Assembly: GCA_008508345.1 (NCBI GenBank)
Contig: QNGE01000776.1
Span: forward strand, 124,001 to 188,000
Length of the DNA: 64,000 nt
Origin: Paragonimus westermani
Lineage: Eukaryota > Platyhelminthes > Trematoda > Plagiorchiida > Troglotrematidae
Direction: 5' to 3'
Part shown: piece by piece, positions 33,471-46,700 of the stretch
Position numbering within the stretch: the first letter of the stretch is position 1
Layout: every line of letters starts with the position of its first letter
Position numbers and translations under genes: made by a program
The notes under the pieces: model-generated
Told to the model about the DNA's origin: nothing
The model's input: only the letters and a program-made list of their open reading frames with translations
The model's database searches: none

Positions 33471-36044
33471 TTTAGTTCAAAAATTTGTCTTACCTGTCAA
33501 AATCATGCGTACGTTTTGCTTCCACGGTAAGTGAATGCCTGCCTTACCTACTTTCTCTCAAGCTGTTTTCCATGTTATGCTGTTCACATACAGTGAATCT
33601 ACACTTCGTCACATCGTATTCTTCGTGATCACGATCATAGTGGATTCAGGTAGCGTAACTCGCTTTCCACGTTGATGCATACACGTCCGATGATCTTTGA
33701 ACCTGCATGCCTATAGGCATTATAAGTATACTTATAATTCATAGACTCACGTGCACGTATCCATACTTAACGTCTACCTCCGAGGATTTTCGGCATTGTC
33801 CAGCTCCCTGCTGGATGTATACTCCGCTAACCGTATAATAGATGTAGGTCTAGTATGTCAGACCTTCGCAGAGTGCGTCTTGCGAAGTGTTCGAAATAAT
33901 CCTCACAAAATTTTCGGAGCGCAGAGGCCGTTTAATCCACGTGAACGTAACGTACGGTACAATAATATATAACAACCTGTGCTTTGTAACTTTTCGCTGA
34001 ATACTGATCATCTGCAAGTGTCGCAATGTTTACTCTGACGGGAACGCAGAATTACCCTGGGAACGCCTATTGACTTAATCACACATTTCGCTTTATTCTC
34101 TTTTATTTCTGCATGTATTCGAAATGTCGAGAGATACTCGAAATGCGTATCTTCGCGTTAAATGTTGCAAACCTGTAGTGTCGGAACTGCTCATCTCACT
34201 GATTTCCTCTTTGCTGGAACTTTTATGAATCCCTCTTCTGTCTGATCTCACTGCTGATTGCAAGAATATTCATCTGGTCTTACTGATAGCTACAAGGTTG
34301 ATTTGTTACAGTACACTGTGTCACGTCCACCTTTGTCAGGTGAACTGAAACGCCGGCCTCAGGAACGAAGGTCTTCATCAGGTTTCGTCGCAGTTAGTGT
34401 CATCGCGTACGATCTCATCTAGACTGTACATATATCTGCTAGCGCTTACTACTCTTCAGGTTAGTTACACAAGTCCACCGCGTGTAACTAACAGTCGTTC
34501 GTGTTGGTTTGGTTAAGATATACCCTCAGCCTCGGTTTCTATAGCCTCAGCGGTCACCAAATAACCTAACCTCTAACTTGCCGACTTTAGATGCTTGTAA
34601 TAGGGAACCCGCCGGTGAACTAAGTAGGAGAAGGCATCCCGGGATCTATGCGTCAGTATCAGTTGCAACCGCTCTCTTAACTATGACCAAACTGGATGTG
34701 CTCAGTGGATAAATTGAGCATGTAGACATCTGTATGAGGACCTCACAACGCTGGATTGGATCCTTGAGGAACCGAGCACCTTATTTATGGGTTGCTTCCC
34801 ACTACGGATACCGTGATTTCTGGGGTCACTCTATGTAACTTTACGAAAGTGGCTGCCGATTCGGTTGTTCTAACGGTTAGTTCGCCCTGTGACTGTGCTC
34901 GTGCTGGAATGCCTTACTGCGTAATACATCACAACTTCAAAAGCTTAATGGAGGCGTGCCACGAATGGGCGCATCTTTTCCAACTTGTTGCAGTTTGATT
35001 ATAGCGCGATTCGCGCATCGAAATATCAACACTGGTGAGAGTGTGCTCATGCCTGTCTGAACGTTTGACTATTTGGTGTGTAGCCTTCATAACCGTCTGC
35101 CTCTTTTTGCCGTGTCGATATGCAAAGTACTTCGTAAATATCTGGATAAGCTTTCCTTTGCCGTTAGTGGGCTATCCACTGTGACATCCTGATGTGGATT
35201 CGTGGAAGGTATGTCTTTGACTGCTCATTAACTCCAACAAGTGTATTTTTTATTGATTGATTCACCGATTTCGTGTGAGACAGAAGGTCTAATGCGCGTG
35301 GACGCGCTGCACCGAAAGTTACTTCTATATGGACATAAGGTTATGAAAATTCCGGATATTTGGCAGTCTGTTTTTTAGCATATGTAGAGGTAACAGTTCG
35401 TCAGTTCTAGTCAGTAATCACTGGAAAGGTGTGCTATGTGTGGGCGCGTGCTAGATCTGACCATCAATAATTATCGTTGTGTGGTAGTGGTTGGGTTCGA
35501 CATCTACCTTCGACCAAGTCGGGGCAATAGAATAATAATACTAATAATGAAAGTAGGATATGTAGACGCTGATATCAATGATGATGATGAATACTGAGAT
35601 TTAAAACAACGAGATCGCTTGTGCTTTAGATGAACAAACAACTAGTAAAGAGCGGTTGGATCTGATTTTACAGAGTGACATGTGGTGTGCACATTCACAT
35701 ATCGACTCTCACAATTATTTGCTGGTAAAAGGTATCGATTTCGCCTTTTTTATTCACCGCTTTGATAAACGTCATTCATAGGATCATTTTGAAATCGTCC
35801 TCAGTAATGGCCTCCACGGTTCTGCCGGAAGGGCCTTCCGGATTGAGCGAACTCGATCGGCCAAAGTTGTTCCGTTTGCAGAGTTGACAGCCATGTTATA
35901 CTCAGGTTGAATATGTATCCCCTTGGGTTGATGTCTGCTGGTTTCAAAATATTTCTGCTTAAGTGAACACAACTTAAAGGTGAAAATTTGCTTCCACAAG
36001 ACGCTGCATCAACAGCGACGTGTGGAAAAGGGATCCGAGTTTCC
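33471..36044. other. No gene recognised
   Basis: No exon or element protein was recognised. Several short ORFs lack motifs. A first exon of the downstream epimerase gene could lie here but none is evident. Confidence 0.4.
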
Positions 36045-36640
36045 TATTTTCAGGGCCACTGAGGTCTTCTTCATCGTCATCTCAGACAGTGATTCACACT
36101 AATGCTTAACTGCCAAACAACCATGAGAGAATGAAAAAAGGAGACGGAAAGGGACCTAACTACTGAAAATAACTACGTCTATATTCAAACATTCAACATC
36201 AAGGCGCCTACACCTTGGAAACAAACAACCGAGCTGCAAGTGAGAGTGAGGCGTCATAAGCAAACCAGCGGTCTTCGCCCCTCAATTGTTTTCGGCAACA
36301 CAGACACCTACATTAGGTCTAAGTATCTCGTGTATGGTAACTGTGGAGCTATTACTCTAGAGTTGCGAACTGTGGCCGCTTAGGGCGTAAAATATGGATA
36401 CTTCATTTATTTGCTATCGACGTTGGCTTTCAGTCCCTCGCATCGGGTGTCATCAACAAATAAAGAACGATTACGTTAGTAATAACATTTTTAGTTACGC
36501 GGCACAGGCGGGTTCATTTGTGCAGTCTGCAAGGATGCATAGATTAAAGTATTTGGGCCATGTACCAAGGATGTCCACTGACCATCTCCCCTACCGAGCA
36601 CTCTTAATGCCGCAGGCGGTTGACTGAAAACACTCAACCT
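36045..36640. mobile_element. RTE-type LINE copy with inverted 5' part
   Basis: The segment 36045-36310 is the RTE 3' untranslated region in minus orientation. It matches the reverse complement of 32085-32325, including TTGATGTTGAATGTTTGAATA and the GCAGTTAAGCATT block. The segment 36325-36640 is RTE coding sequence in plus orientation (FVQSARMHRLKYLGHVPRM, HLPYRALL), which matches 31560-31810. The 5' part is thus flipped against the 3' part, with the middle missing. This is the outcome expected of twin priming during LINE insertion. Both parts are about 70-80% like the other copy. Confidence 0.75.
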
Positions 36641-36706
36641 GCAGCTACATTCTGTTATAGCCTCCCCTGACTGTTTTCAGCTAGAGCGTCAATATTAGTG
36701 TGGATC

Positions 36707-36742
36707 ATGCGTGCCTTAAGAACGCGTATTTTGCGATTGATT
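36707..36742 (+). CDS. MCEE: Possible first exon of MCEE (mitochondrial presequence)
   Basis: ATG opens MRALRTRILRLI, which has four Arg and no acidic residue, as a matrix-targeting start would. Splicing at GTCTTC to the acceptor before 36844 would keep phase 0. The donor is weak and only 12 codons would be gained. A LINE copy ends ~65 bases upstream. The true first exon may lie elsewhere. Confidence 0.3.
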
Positions 36743-36843
36743 GTCTTCATTTTCCCTGGCACCTAATCTGTTGTGCAATTGTGTGTTATCTGGCCGGACT
36801 AGTAGATGATTTGTGTTTGACAATTCAACGTTTTGTTATTCAG

Positions 36844-39800
36844 AAACCGTGGAAGGTTGCCGGTTTGAATCACGTTGCTGTGGTGGTTCCAAACATTGAA
36901 AATGCCGCAGCTTTCTACCGTGATACATTCGACGTTAAAGTGGATAAGCCGTTTGTGAGTCCATTATTTTTTACTGTTGCTGCTCGATATTGTACCGATT
37001 TTTATGGGACACTGTTAGCCAGTTTTATGTGAGACCAGTTTGTCGCCTTGGCCGACAACTTTTGTCAGTAAAAGTTTTTTATCACAGGCAGATTCATTTT
37101 ACAATTCGTCTGTTTTTACGCAGCGACTTCGTGTAAACCAACAGTTAACAATAACGCTGAGATGGTTTTTATGTATTCTGCGCTTTGCCGTCTCCTCATT
37201 CGGTCATGTGTCTTTTGTCATGGATGAAAGACACCATCTGTTTCATATATGCATATGGTGTTGAGACAGTCGATTTGAACCCTCCCATATCTTAGCGAAC
37301 GTTTGGTAATCGTTTAACTTCTGTTCAGTTGCCTAACCACATTTCGCTTCCCATTTCTCTTTGATATCACGTCATTCTCGCAGCTTTCTTGAAGAAGCAA
37401 CTAAAACTTGTTTACTCGAATAGGGATAGCCGCAGTGTAATTAGTACTGTCCGTGAAATTATATCACAATAACAGTTTCCAGGTACTCGTGGTAATCATC
37501 GAGTTAACTCTAGCTGGATGTTCGATTAATGCGGACACTGGACGTTTGTTCCGTATAGCATTTGCCATTGTTTTTTCAACATGTACTCAGCAGTTATCCA
37601 ACCACGAAGTGTACCCTACACTCATTCTCACTTTCCAACCTTACATAATTCTGGACAAGATAAGTAGCAGAAAATAATTAAATAGTGTTCAATGAGGGAA
37701 CACCATTCACGGTCGCCTTCAGACATTTCTTTTTGACTCATGTCGACTTTTATTAAATTTCATTGGTATTACTTTTGTTTACTGTGGAAGTGAAGTTAGC
37801 AGTCATCGTGCTACGATTCTCAACTTTGGAGGTCTTCGAAACTGCCAAATGGGGCGTGTTCATAAGACTTCATTACGTGTTGTCAATGGGTCCTTCCGGT
37901 CCACCTTCCGTTTTACTAAAAACAATTTCCGTCTGCTACTTTATTGTCGTTCACCCTTTCATGTCAGGGCTACGAATAAAACAACGGTGATAACGAAAAG
38001 TAATATTTAACGGTAGCTTTCGCACTTATCTGAACGTTTCAGCTGGAACACAGTCAACAGAACAGTTGCGTTGTTTCTTTCCATGGCAGCCGGTCAACTC
38101 AAACATTACTTACAGGATATTGTATTTGAACGTTTGTGTTTATTATGGATGTACCGTATTCCAGTACTAATGGTGACCGATTACCAATCTCAGGGTATTA
38201 GGTTCAACCACAGGCGTTGCGATTGTTCCTGTCTACATGCGAGCAGCCTGGTGCTACCTAGCTTACATGTGACCTTATATCTCATATATCAACGATCACC
38301 CTATACAGCAGCTGAAAAATTAAAATAGTTGTGTGGGGTCACTTGTGTAGTAGTAAATGTCCATTCGGTATGGTTGGCGATTGGACACGACTGTAGTACT
38401 TCTACTCGAAATGTTCCAGCCGAACCACTCATCTTCAACACACAGGCCACGGTCAACCTTTGGTGATGTTCAGCTTGTGTTCAATAATCAAAGGTAGTTT
38501 TCTGCGAATCGGTAGTATTCTTCACGCTCAGAATTTGAGTTAGTACTCACGTTCACCTGATGCCCACAGCTAGGCGTATCTGTCAGTAAGCAGTACTTTG
38601 TTCGGTGAGTTTAACACGTTCTGTAATTTCAGCTTAAGCTGATCTCGGGGTCAGGGATTGGATTTGTTGGGACGATCACCATACTACCTCTGAAGGTGAC
38701 CTAGAAACCTGACCACTGCACACGGGCGAACGTGACTAAATCTTTAGATATGACTATTCGGTTGTACCTAGGGTGGGTTAAGTAGTTCAGTGGTCAACAC
38801 GGTAACGTAGAATGGAGTTTAAATTTCGTCTGTGACAGTATTCGTACTATTGGCGAGTTCTAACCAGGACAAAACTCGATTTTAGTCTCTCTTCGAGGGA
38901 AACTGTCTTGAAAGGTTATATAAATGCGAAAGCTGTAACTAGATTTGTGCAGTGTTCTCTTTTGTTAATCAAATCATCTGCTGCCTACCAGAAAGATGTA
39001 TGTTTCCAGTGTAGATTACATGTTTATGGTGAGATTCCATAAATGTGTAGTAAATTTGTTGGTGATAAAGCTTTTCTAGCGGTCTTCCAAACCGTTTTAC
39101 CACTATGAAACGCATTCAAATGTAATTTCTTTTAAGGTTGCCCAGTAAAAATCCCCTTGTTATCACGTAATGGAATGTAGCTGCTGAAGTAGCTGAAAGT
39201 TAGTCTTTTGTAGCCTGTTATTTGTTAACTAGTTGTTACCATGCGGTTTGTCTGTCTCCTAGACTGCCGAAGCACACGGCGTACATGTGGCGTTTGTGCA
39301 TATGGGCAATACCAAAATCGAAGTGAGCGAGAATTTCGGTAGATGTTAGAGATATATGTGCCCTTCTAGTTGATCAGTCCCATAGACTCCAATAGCCCAG
39401 TGGCGAAATTTCTTGAAAGAAACAAGAGCGGCGGACTACATCATATTTGTGTTGAAGTAAGTTGCTTTTTGATGATTTTTGATCCTATTCTGCGTTTCCT
39501 ATTGTTGTGTTCGTTGATCTTATAATGAACTTACGGTCTATTGTGACTGTTGTTAACATTTTCCCAATCTAACCTCAGACCACTCGATACATTCTCCGTT
39601 GTCTTTTGTTAATGACACCGACTTTCAACTGTAAAACGTCTTAAGTTGGTCTGTCACAATGTACTAACATGAGGACAGCACAATTTCTACCTAATCACTT
39701 CACAACTTACCTCCTCAACTACTGTCGAAACTTACTCCACCTGATACCCGACAATCTGTGCAATAATATTTCGTTCACTTCTTTATTTGTCCCCACTGTT

Positions 39801-40550
39801 GCAATAGTTAGTTATTTGTGATGTGTATAGGCTTTACGATTGGTGAATACACCAACATCGATTGGTTTCCATTTATGCATTCGGTTTCAAGAGTTTCGAA
39901 AACCATTCACACAACTTTCCCTTTATGATTGATGTTTATGGTGCCTCACGCAACAACTTGCCAACTAACTCATACCTTGAAAAGAAATCCACATCACTCT
40001 GTAACATGACACTATTGGTTAACATCCGAGTGGCAAATCATATGATAAGCAGTCACAGGTGTTTGACTTGGTTATTTGAGTTCAGAAGTGACCCTTGAAC
40101 CGATTGCACTATCTTCTTGGTTGCTTCGACTCCATTAGTGTCTTGGATTTCCCAAAACCTCGATAACTTAATGGTCACATGGGTACACTGTGACGCTGTA
40201 TTATCCGTTTTTCTCATTATAACTTAAAGCCAGAATGCACTAATCTATACTCGAACATCTACACCTGAAAGATATCAAAAATCTTACTTGCTTTTTTCGA
40301 TCTGGGAATTATTGAGTTTTGCTTTACGAGATGATTTTAAGCAAGAAGTTTTCCCCCTCTTTTTCCATTTTTTTTACAGGTGGACGATTTAGGTGGTGCA
40401 ATCAGGAGCCTGAAGCAGAAGAACTTACGCTTCCTTGCGCCTGAACCGAAAGTTGGAGCTTGCGGTGTACCCGTAATCTTTATGCATCCGAAAGACACAT
40501 CCGGTGTTTTAACTGAGTTGGAGGCATCACACTCTAAAGAAGGGCATTAA
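36844..40550 (+). CDS. MCEE: Methylmalonyl-CoA epimerase (mature enzyme exons)
   Basis: Four exons at 36844-36954, 39263-39322, 39370-39456 and 40380-40550 (37, 20, 29 and 56 codons) are all phase 0. Introns of 2308, 47 and 923 bases have GT...AG ends, and the stop is TAA. The enzyme swaps the R and S forms of methylmalonyl-CoA in mitochondria. It is a vicinal-oxygen-chelate fold protein with two such modules: VAGLNHVAVVVPNIENAAAF opens the first and SGGLHHICVEVDDL the second. Metal ligands are seen as His in LNHVAV, His in LHHICVE and Glu in LTELEAS. VPVIFMHPKDTSGVL is also typical. The 142 codons cover the whole mature domain. In flukes the step links succinyl-CoA to propionate production. 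No frame break is seen, so the gene looks functional. The first exon is unresolved. No close gene neighbour was found. Confidence 0.93.
38781..38915 (+). repeat. SINE-like dispersed repeat, copy 3 (in MCEE intron)
   Basis: AGTAGTTCAGTGGTCAACACGG forms a tRNA-like head. TACTATTGGCGAGTTCTAACC matches the copy at 55855 closely, followed by AAAAC, TAG and a CGAGGGAAACTG block. It lies in the 2.3-kb second intron of MCEE in the same orientation as the gene. Confidence 0.6.
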
Positions 40551-40718
40551 CATATATAACACTGTAAATTGCACTCGAATTCGAGTGTGTCGGGTTCGGC
40601 GGTAGTGGTTAGGCTTAAAATGTTTGTTTGATTTCTTCTGACTTTTCAGAGCTGAGCATTAATTTTGCGTTTTTGCATATTACACTTCTCTTCACGTCAG
40701 TTTGTTCTATATACACTA

Positions 40719-40775
40719 GCAGTTAAGCATCAGTGAGAACCACTGATGTATTTTTGTATATGATGATGATGATGT
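40719..40775 (+). mobile_element. RTE LINE 3' tail, very short copy
   Basis: About 57 bases match the end of the RTE tail at 32262-32325: GCAGTTAAGCAT, then AACCACTGATGTATTT, then GATGATGATGATG. It is an extreme 5' truncation lying 170 bases after the MCEE stop codon. Confidence 0.7.
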
Positions 40776-43700
40776 ACACTGTTAGTATTCGCAAGCCACA
40801 TTGGTTCTGAAGGTGTTTAACACTGAGGTATAGAACACTTAGTTTACCTTCAATAATTACATTACGGTTGATTACGAAAGCCGATATAAGCTTGTTGCTA
40901 ACACTTGTTAGCCGAAATTATTCAGGCTCACTGTTGTTCAAAGTTCCTTAAGGTTGGGCTCATCTAACCCTAATTGGCAACTCAATAACTAAGAGATCCG
41001 TCATTCAACGTTTTGCACTAAATCATCTCATCGTTAGTCTGCAGCTTGAGGTCACGTTCACTGCTCTGTCACATTTTTCCCAAGTAATAGTTGATCGCAA
41101 ATATGTATTCTGTTTGGTATGCAAATTTGCACGCCCCAATGGATGAGCTTTTTGTTCGTAATCATTGGTGTAATATCTAGTGAATTGACGTGGTTGCTCG
41201 TCATTGCATGACTGTACATCAAACCTGATGCTTTATGCCAACATCCCATTAGCTTAGGGTTTAAAAGTTACACCGGTTCGCCAGGGCAAACCCGCGTAAC
41301 TCGGACATGCCTTAGCTGTTCTTACTTGTTCATTTAAGGCTTTTGACCCCACTTAAACTATACTTACATAGCTTAATCCTGATCTGTTCGGACGTTCTTG
41401 TGAACAGTATCAAGTTATGGAACAAAGCTCATTGTAGCGGAGTAATGTACAAGTCTCACTTATCAAGCCAGTTAATTTCCAAGACGAGTTGGTACGTTTA
41501 TCAAGAGTAGACATCAAACCATTTTATAACGGTCGCTGTTGTGAGTTTGATGGATTGTAGCTTGGGAAGAACCGGTATCCCTACGAACTTTTGGGACATG
41601 GGAGTCGGAGTTACGAAGCCTGATATGACTGGCCTTAACGACGATGAGTCTCTTTTGCTTCCCAGGCGCTCGTTATACGTTTCGAAGACCGCTCTTCTGA
41701 GTTTTTTGAGGATTCCTCAGCCAACGTGTCTTCCCTTTCTAGGAGGCTAATGGAGGTACTGAAAACGATTCAGATTCGTGCTTCATTGTTTGCATAATTT
41801 TTCAAACGAAACGTACCGAGTAGCGATTCTGTATGCGAATTTTTGCGTGAAATTCCTTTCGACCTGTAAACTGCCAAATATCTTGTGCCGTATTGCCTCT
41901 GCCTTGGTGTCTTTGGGACGTACGTGTCACGTCTTCAAAGTCTGTTTGACCAAAGTTTCACTTAATGTATCCGGGTTAATTACATTCTACCTCAACTAAA
42001 CATCACTTTCAAACAAAGGTGCTGTAAGAATAATGAGCCAGCCTGGCTAGTGTTTCGAGCTGTTACCGTTTTCTTGTGTGAACTCATGATAGTTTCTGTC
42101 GACAGTGATTAAAGTGATCCTGTTCAGAACGAAAATGAATTCGCTTCTTGTATGTGAATCATAGTGTCAGAATTGTTAGTTTAGACACCAGTGATGTGTG
42201 AGTTAAAGTGAACTTGACGCCTGATTAGCTGGTTTTCAGAACCACCCATTCAGGAAGTGATTATTTAATCAAAACTGGACACCAAAGCCATATGCGGTAT
42301 GCACAAAACCCTTGTTACGGCAGAGCAGCGGCTGGGTGGTGTGTTTGATATCAGACTGCAAGGTGCTAGCAATGGCGATCAGCTTTTAAAATTGCACGCC
42401 TCATGAATTCCATGTCTAGCTCTATTTTTCGGCACGGGAGAACGCAATGCACTATGTGGAGGCCGATTTGTGCAACTCAGCTATGAAAACAAGTGTAGCA
42501 TATCATCATTAGTAACCGGAGGTGACACTGTTGACGATCTTCCTTTCTTTTTTGAGTAACCGCAATCATTCGGATTTTCCTACTGTTCCTATTCGCCTCG
42601 TTTTGTCGATTGCTTAGAGACTTGCAAAGTAAAATATCTGACTAAAAATTTAAAGCATAGACTGTAAGGAAGGTTTATCAAACAGCTGTTAATGATATGT
42701 CGGTGGCGTGATAGTAACAAGCAGCAAGCAATTACCCGAACAACGCTATTTTCGAATGGGGGTCTATTCAGAACGGTGCAACTAAGGTGGAAGCAGATTT
42801 CTAGTGATTGGGTGACAGCGACTGGTCTCGGAGATTCTGAATTCGATCATTGCTGTAACGAAGGTCCGGGAATTTTGCGTTAAGGCTTCTAAGGGTTGCT
42901 GTTCAACTGTTCTAGAGAGATGAAAAAGACATTAAGGAATGCTTCAGCAGCGTTCGGATTAGCCTGTCGGCTAACCCACTTCAAAAGGAAGCATTAGACT
43001 CTAGTTTCGTTCTCATTAGAGCTCATCAGTGGTGTATATTAAGGAACAGTCGAACGCTATTTTCCTTGTATTGTGGTTGTGCAAGAAGCTGGTGTTACTA
43101 TGTGTTGTAAAGTTAACAGAAGAACTTACGGTTTACCACGAAAACTTAGTTGGTTAAGGGAATACTCTAAGAAACAGTCCAACTGGTCTGATTCGGCTGT
43201 CAGTTCGGAAATTTGTACTGCCAGCGTTTGTAACGAAATAAACAATCACCCATTGTCTGCTTTGTTGCTCTTATGTTTAACTTGTATGGACTCACTGTTG
43301 TCAACTGGATTAAACTGATTCACAGACACAGAAGCTGATTAGGGCAGATCCCAGCGGACACGGCTGATGCTATAACTGTTAGCCAGTGTGCAACCTTGAT
43401 CGATTACTATCGCATTCTGCGTTCCATTTTGGGAGTCAGATCTCCCAGGTGTGTACACTTATATCGAATACGCTTTTAATTCAAATGCAGTTACGCTTGG
43501 TTATCCTACTTTTTTCCTCTGCGACTACATTTGTGACATTGTGGTAGAGGTAGAATATCGGAGTAGAGTTTCTTCTGAATGTTAAACCAACCAATATTGA
43601 CCATGCGAACAATGGTTATTCATCAAATCTTCTGAAAACAATATACTGACCTTGTTTAAATGAGATGATCGGTTTGTAAAAGTCACAGCGCTGTCCCATA

Positions 43701-46700
43701 GGTTAAATGATCATAACTGTTTTGTAATGTCAGGCTAGCCGAGATTTCTGACCATTCCAATCACCTGAGCTAGGTCTTGTCACCAGCTTGCATTATTGTC
43801 GACAGGATGCCCTTGAAGATGGCGAGGGCACCTAGTACATACACAAACTATCATTTATAGCCTGCTTAAGGCGCGCGATCGATTGGACGTTCAATGTACT
43901 TGTTCGTTAAATCGTGCATTACGAATAAGAAACTTGACTCGTCCATGCGGAAGCTAAATATATGCATTCGGTGTATGATGCGTCCTGTCTGGTAGTTTAC
44001 CTGTATTGAGAAGGGAAATCGTGTGTGGAACCCAGCAGTCAGTCTGCGTATAATTGGGGGATCTAAAAATTCGGTAGTGCTAGTCGAGATGATGAAAGTT
44101 CATATTTTGTACTGTTCGAATCACATACTCTCTATACCCCTTTGAAAGTCCTCCTATTTAAATTACAATGGTGTTTCATTTAACGCCAACCCAGCGTCAG
44201 CGGAGTGTGATCACGTGACCTCATGCTTAAAAAATCAACGCGTTCGAAAGAAACACCCGACGCTGATGTTTACTTAGTCCACATGCCAAACCGTATTGTT
44301 TTTCGCTCATTTCGCTTTCATACAATTGCAGGTAAATTTACAAAGACATTTGATTGTTGGGCATTTTAGTAAGTACTCAGTGCCCACAGGTTAACACGAT
44401 AAATGTAAAGACGACCATTGACAGTATTTCCAATTGACTAGTCAGTGCCAAATAACCGACGATTCCGAGCGCCTATTTTTGTCGTCTGCAGTGTAAACCT
44501 CATTAGAAAGCGAACGTGTCGGTTTGCGGACTGAGAGTGCAGTCACGTGTACGGTCGGTCTGGAAACGCTCACGTGCCATGTTACGAAAGATGCAGCGTG
44601 AAATCTAACTACCCAGCACTGTAATTTCCGGACAGGGCGTTTCAGGCGATCACCGAAGCTGAAGCTCCACGCTTAATTAAGATTCGTATGCCTAATCGTG
44701 AAATCGATTTTTAAACGTACCCAAGCTAATGTTCTTTCATTTCGGAGCGGAGGTGTCCACAAGTATGTAACTGTACCCGCAGTTGCTTTTATCCGGTTTC
44801 CATGTTTGATCACTGAAGCGAGGAGAAACAGGCTATTCACTTCTCCGATCGGGGTTAAATATGCGTTTCAGTTAACTGCACACTGGTCAATCAAGGCAGA
44901 GTTTCTGCTTTTGAACACGGTGCGTAAATTTCCGCAAACCTTTCATCTATGCTAACTGGTGAGCTGGACAAAGCTGATGTGACGATGGCTAGTAATCTTA
45001 ATTTTTCCACCCAGAGGAAACTTCAAATCAGTCGGCTTATGCAGTGCTAAGCACTAATGGGGCAGCAACATTCGGATGGATTTTTGACGTGGGCTTTTGA
45101 CCGATACAAACAGACTCGATGGGGAGCGACGCGCAGCTAACTGGTTTAAGCGGAACGACCCATCAATCAAGCTCGACCACTAGGTCAAACCACCTCGATC
45201 TGACGATGCGGAAAATGGTATCAGTCCAGATGAAGTTTATTGTCATGACTCCAATCTACTGAAAATGGGGGCCCCGCACACATGGTTTGTTCCGTTTAAT
45301 GGATGTTTCAGTGACGTCTTGCAAAACATGTTAACATTTATCGAGTAAACGGCCTTTGAATTAGCATAACGTTTCATCAGTCAACGGACCAAGATACTTT
45401 AAACCCCGGATTCTCAGAAGAGTTCATGTCACCAGAGATCTGACAAATTATGTGACCAGCTGTACACCTGCTGTTCAAGTATCGAATGCTAGTTGTTATC
45501 GATAACACTTTCTCACACCGATCTTCGGCTTGTTATCCCAAAAATACCGATGCAGCTTTTGATATCGCGGAAATCCACTACACAAGTATACCGATTTCCT
45601 TCTTCGGGGTTATTTCGTTCCTCTGTCGTTTGCGAAGTTGTTCCATAACCCGCGCAGTCTACAGCCGGTGTTGTACTTCACCCTGTTTCTGCTGACAGCT
45701 ATACCTGGAACATGGTCTGTTTCGAATGCTTCAGTAATAGTGTAGTGAGGACAGACGATCGCACCATATTACTGACACCACCACCATTCAGTAGGGAGTC
45801 GAGAGCGTGGGTCGAAATAGTCGCGGGACAAATACGGGAGAGGCACTGGAGAGATCATTGGAGGGCAGCATCACGTGGAATGGCTTTCACCACATGATGG
45901 AACTGAGAATTGGCGTACATAGCGACAGGAACATCCTCAGATCAGTGTTGTGTGCAAATGAATGTTTTTGTTCGTAGTCCGGTTGGGAAGTATAACCCGT
46001 GTACTGGTTTCCCCGAATAAATAACCTCTGTGCCGTCCGCGTTCTCTGTTCACAACAATAGGTCCACTTGCTTCAGGATGTTGCTAGCTTATTTGCACAC
46101 GTCACCAGTGTGTACTACTCTGGTAGTGAAAATGTTTTCCGAAAGTGTCCTCCTCTAATTCTACAGATAGAATTTTGCCAGTAGTCTCACAGCTCATTGT
46201 CATTAGATGTTAGGCCCACAGACACCCTCAACAAGTCGTGATCCTATGTCGGCCATGGGTTATACTACCCTCCGCTACTTAAACTTCAATCTCAGTTGGA
46301 CTTTGTTTTGTAGTGAGAATAAGTCTCCTCCCATCTTTTATATTTGGCTATTCAAGATCTTTAGAAGTGAATTTATTAATCAGGCTGGATCTTCGGAAGA
46401 TTTGAAAATCACATGAAAACCTGATTACACGACTTATCAAGGTGTGCACAAAATGCTCAGTTATTTCCATTTGCTATTCTGTTTTTCTTTTCATCTGGCT
46501 CATTAAAGCTAGGAAATTGGAGTGGATGTTGATAACCAGGGTTACTTATAAAACAGGTTCACTTGCTTAGAAATGTTAAATCAACCGATGTGACTATTGT
46601 TTGAATCAGTTAACTTTCTTACAGCTGTAACGGTCAACCAGCAAAACTTCCGGCTGGTCACCACTGAACTAAAGACAACTTGCACACTACTTTTAAATAT

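Noticed and set aside
40573..40588. Perfect 16-base palindrome CACTCGAATTCGAGTG after the MCEE stop
   Set aside because: Isolated and short; one such palindrome is unremarkable in 64 kb, and no partner site was found.
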